Source: Alphaproteobacteria bacterium (GTDB lineage Bacteria; Pseudomonadota; Alphaproteobacteria; DSM-16000; Inquilinaceae). From it: a DNA stretch of 64,000 nt. Location: assembly GCA_028277405.1 (NCBI GenBank), contig JANQGH010000059.1, positions 94,627-158,626 on the forward strand, written 5' to 3'. Numbering within the stretch: the stretch's first letter is position 1; every line of letters begins with the position of its first letter. This document shows positions 62,862 through 64,000 of this stretch, piece after piece. Made by a program: the position numbers and the translations under genes. The notes below the pieces were generated by a model. It was not told the origin of the DNA, made no database searches, and was given only the letters and a program-made list of their open reading frames with translations.

Positions 62862-63334
62862 TAGTTCATCGCCTCGCGCACCCAACGTTCCATCCCGCCT
62901 TTCAGTTCGCGGCGGATGTCTTCGGGATCCTCCACGAACATGGCGTGGACGTACAAGGTCTTCCGGTCGGGCGAAATGTCCAGGCTCAGTGTGCCTGGCG
63001 TTAGCGAGATCAGGTTGGCGACCAGCAGGATTTCGCCGTCGCCCGTGGCGTCCAGCGGCATGGCGATGATGCCGGGGCGGCTGAGATGGGTCGGCGTCAC
63101 GATGTCCCAGACCACCCGCAGGCTCGACACGAACAGCTCGTAGATGAACAGGACCGCCAGGCGCAGCACGCGCCAGACCCGCTCGAAATAGGTGGTGGCG
63201 CCGAACATCGGCCGCACCACCCAAAGCGCCAGATAGCCGATGATGAAACCGATGATCAGGCTCAACAAGGTAAAGCTGCCCATGAGGGCGGCCCATCCAA
63301 GCGCCAAGGCCGCGTTAAGGACCAGCAGGTTCAT
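62861..63334 (-). CDS. mnhE: Na+/H+ antiporter subunit E
   Basis: A 157-residue subunit with N-terminal helices ([20 protein letters not shown]) and a cytoplasmic domain containing [19 protein letters not shown], the MnhE signature. It overlaps the mnhD stop by four bases (ATGA). The product belongs to the Mrp-type complex for Na+ extrusion and pH control. Confidence 0.94.
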   Translation of the reverse strand: MNLLVLNAALALGWAALMGSFTLLSLIIGFIIGYLALWVVRPMFGATTYFERVWRVLRLAVLFIYELFVSSLRVVWDIVTPTHLSRPGIIAMPLDATGDGEILLVANLISLTPGTLSLDISPDRKTLYVHAMFVEDPEDIRRELKGGMERWVREAMN

Positions 63335-64000
63335 GGCGATACTCCCAAAACCGCCTCGACATAGGTTGCCGGGTTCAGCAACTGGCCGGCGGCCCGCTCG
63401 GCGAAGGCCACGAACGGCTCAGGAAACAGGCCGATGATGATGGTCAGAACGGCCAAGGCGCTGATTGGCAGTACCAGAACGAACCGATCCGTGTTCGAGA
63501 TCAGCCCGAGTGTCGGCGCCTCGATCGTCGGGCTCGGCTTCCAAAACGCCTCGGCCCAGATCTTGGTCATCGAAAACACGGTCAACAGACCGACGACCAG
63601 GGCGGTCGCCGCGATGACATAGGCCCCGATATCCAGGCTGGCCTTGACCAGAAGGTACTTGGCCCAAAAGCCGGACAGCGGCGGAAAGCCCGCCAGCGAG
63701 AAGGCCGGGATTAGAAAGATGATCGCCAGCAGGGGGCTCGATTTGTACAGGCCGCCCATCGCCGACAGCTCGAACGACCCGGTCACCCGCTTGGCCACGC
63801 CGCTGACCAGAAACAAGTTCGCCTTCACGATGATGTGGTGGACCAGATAGAAGACCGCGCCGGCGATCGCCAGCGGCGTGAACAGGGCCAGCCCCAGCAC
63901 CATGTAGCCGATCTGGCTGACGATGTGGAACGACAGGATCTTGCGGAACTCGTTCTGCGCCGCGGCGCCGAGAACGCCCGTGATCATGGTCAGCGCCGCG
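63331..64000 (-). CDS. mnhD: Na+/H+ antiporter subunit D, C-terminal part (partial)
   Basis: The reading frame stays open to the window edge, so the start lies outside. The visible 222 residues are the second half of a NuoN/MnhD-like proton channel subunit. Key parts are [19 protein letters not shown] (TM8 region), the lysine-bearing [16 protein letters not shown] and [15 protein letters not shown]. Order D-E-F-G fits the usual mnh/mrp operon. Confidence 0.93.
   Translation of the reverse strand, partial: AALTMITGVLGAAAQNEFRKILSFHIVSQIGYMVLGLALFTPLAIAGAVFYLVHHIIVKANLFLVSGVAKRVTGSFELSAMGGLYKSSPLLAIIFLIPAFSLAGFPPLSGFWAKYLLVKASLDIGAYVIAATALVVGLLTVFSMTKIWAEAFWKPSPTIEAPTLGLISNTDRFVLVLPISALAVLTIIIGLFPEPFVAFAERAAGQLLNPATYVEAVLGVSP

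Noticed and set aside
1..64000. CRISPR arrays, tRNA or rRNA genes, insertion sequences and prophage
   Set aside because: I found no regularly spaced repeats, no cloverleaf-like sequence in the gaps, no transposase or integrase motifs and no composition break. Small elements could be missed without computation.

Overview
This 64 kb window is from a high-GC alphaproteobacterium, probably a marine or salt-tolerant aerobic heterotroph. That placement is inferred from gene content: several Dpp-type and TRAP uptake systems, a complete beta-hydroxyaspartate cycle cluster, an Mrp-type Na+/H+ antiporter and a bacterial voltage-gated sodium channel. Both window ends cut through genes (pflB on the left, mnhD on the right). 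I saw no rRNA, tRNA, CRISPR array, transposase or prophage gene.

Layout. 1-1.1 kb: end of pyruvate formate-lyase and its activase. 1.1-5.4 kb: homogentisate (tyrosine/phenylalanine) catabolism with a divergent MarR regulator and a palindromic operator. 5.5-8.6 kb: a kinase fusion, ribosome hibernation factor, universal stress protein and small cytochrome c, with FNR-like boxes between the hibernation factor and the stress protein. 8.8-18.3 kb: a leftward peptide-uptake operon (GntR, SBP, two permeases, SDR, polysaccharide deacetylase, gamma-glutamyltransferase-like enzyme, two ATPases). 18.8-31.6 kb: a second, similarly organised island (GntR, DoeB-like deacylase, enolase-superfamily enzyme, SBP, permeases, ATPases, M81 peptidase, SDR, and a second GGT-like gene). 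The two ends of this second island share a GTATAC-centred palindrome.

31.7-38.3 kb: a DUF808 membrane protein, then bhcDCBA and the divergent IclR regulator bhcR. These genes convert glyoxylate and glycine to oxaloacetate through beta-hydroxyaspartate, iminosuccinate and aspartate. 38.3-50.6 kb: a sugar-phosphate module: GH15 glucoamylase/trehalase-like enzyme, an aberrant ribulose-phosphate epimerase paralogue, then the leftward operon tkt, a three-domain rpiB-tal-pgi fusion, gnd, zwf, a histidine phosphatase, pgl and a polyphosphate-glucokinase-like kinase. Together they could take glucose through the oxidative pentose phosphate pathway and recycle the products.

50.8-61.2 kb: a GntR-controlled uptake island with a sugar-type ABC transporter, an enolase-superfamily dehydratase/racemase and a TRAP transporter, followed by a 2-oxoglutarate/Fe(II)-type oxygenase. 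61.3-64 kb: a NaChBac-type sodium channel convergent with mnhDEFG.

Most promising for follow-up are the bhc cluster and its control region, the RpiB-Tal-Pgi fusion, the epimerase paralogue with two changed metal ligands, the sodium channel/Mrp neighbourhood, and the shared operator of the second peptide island.
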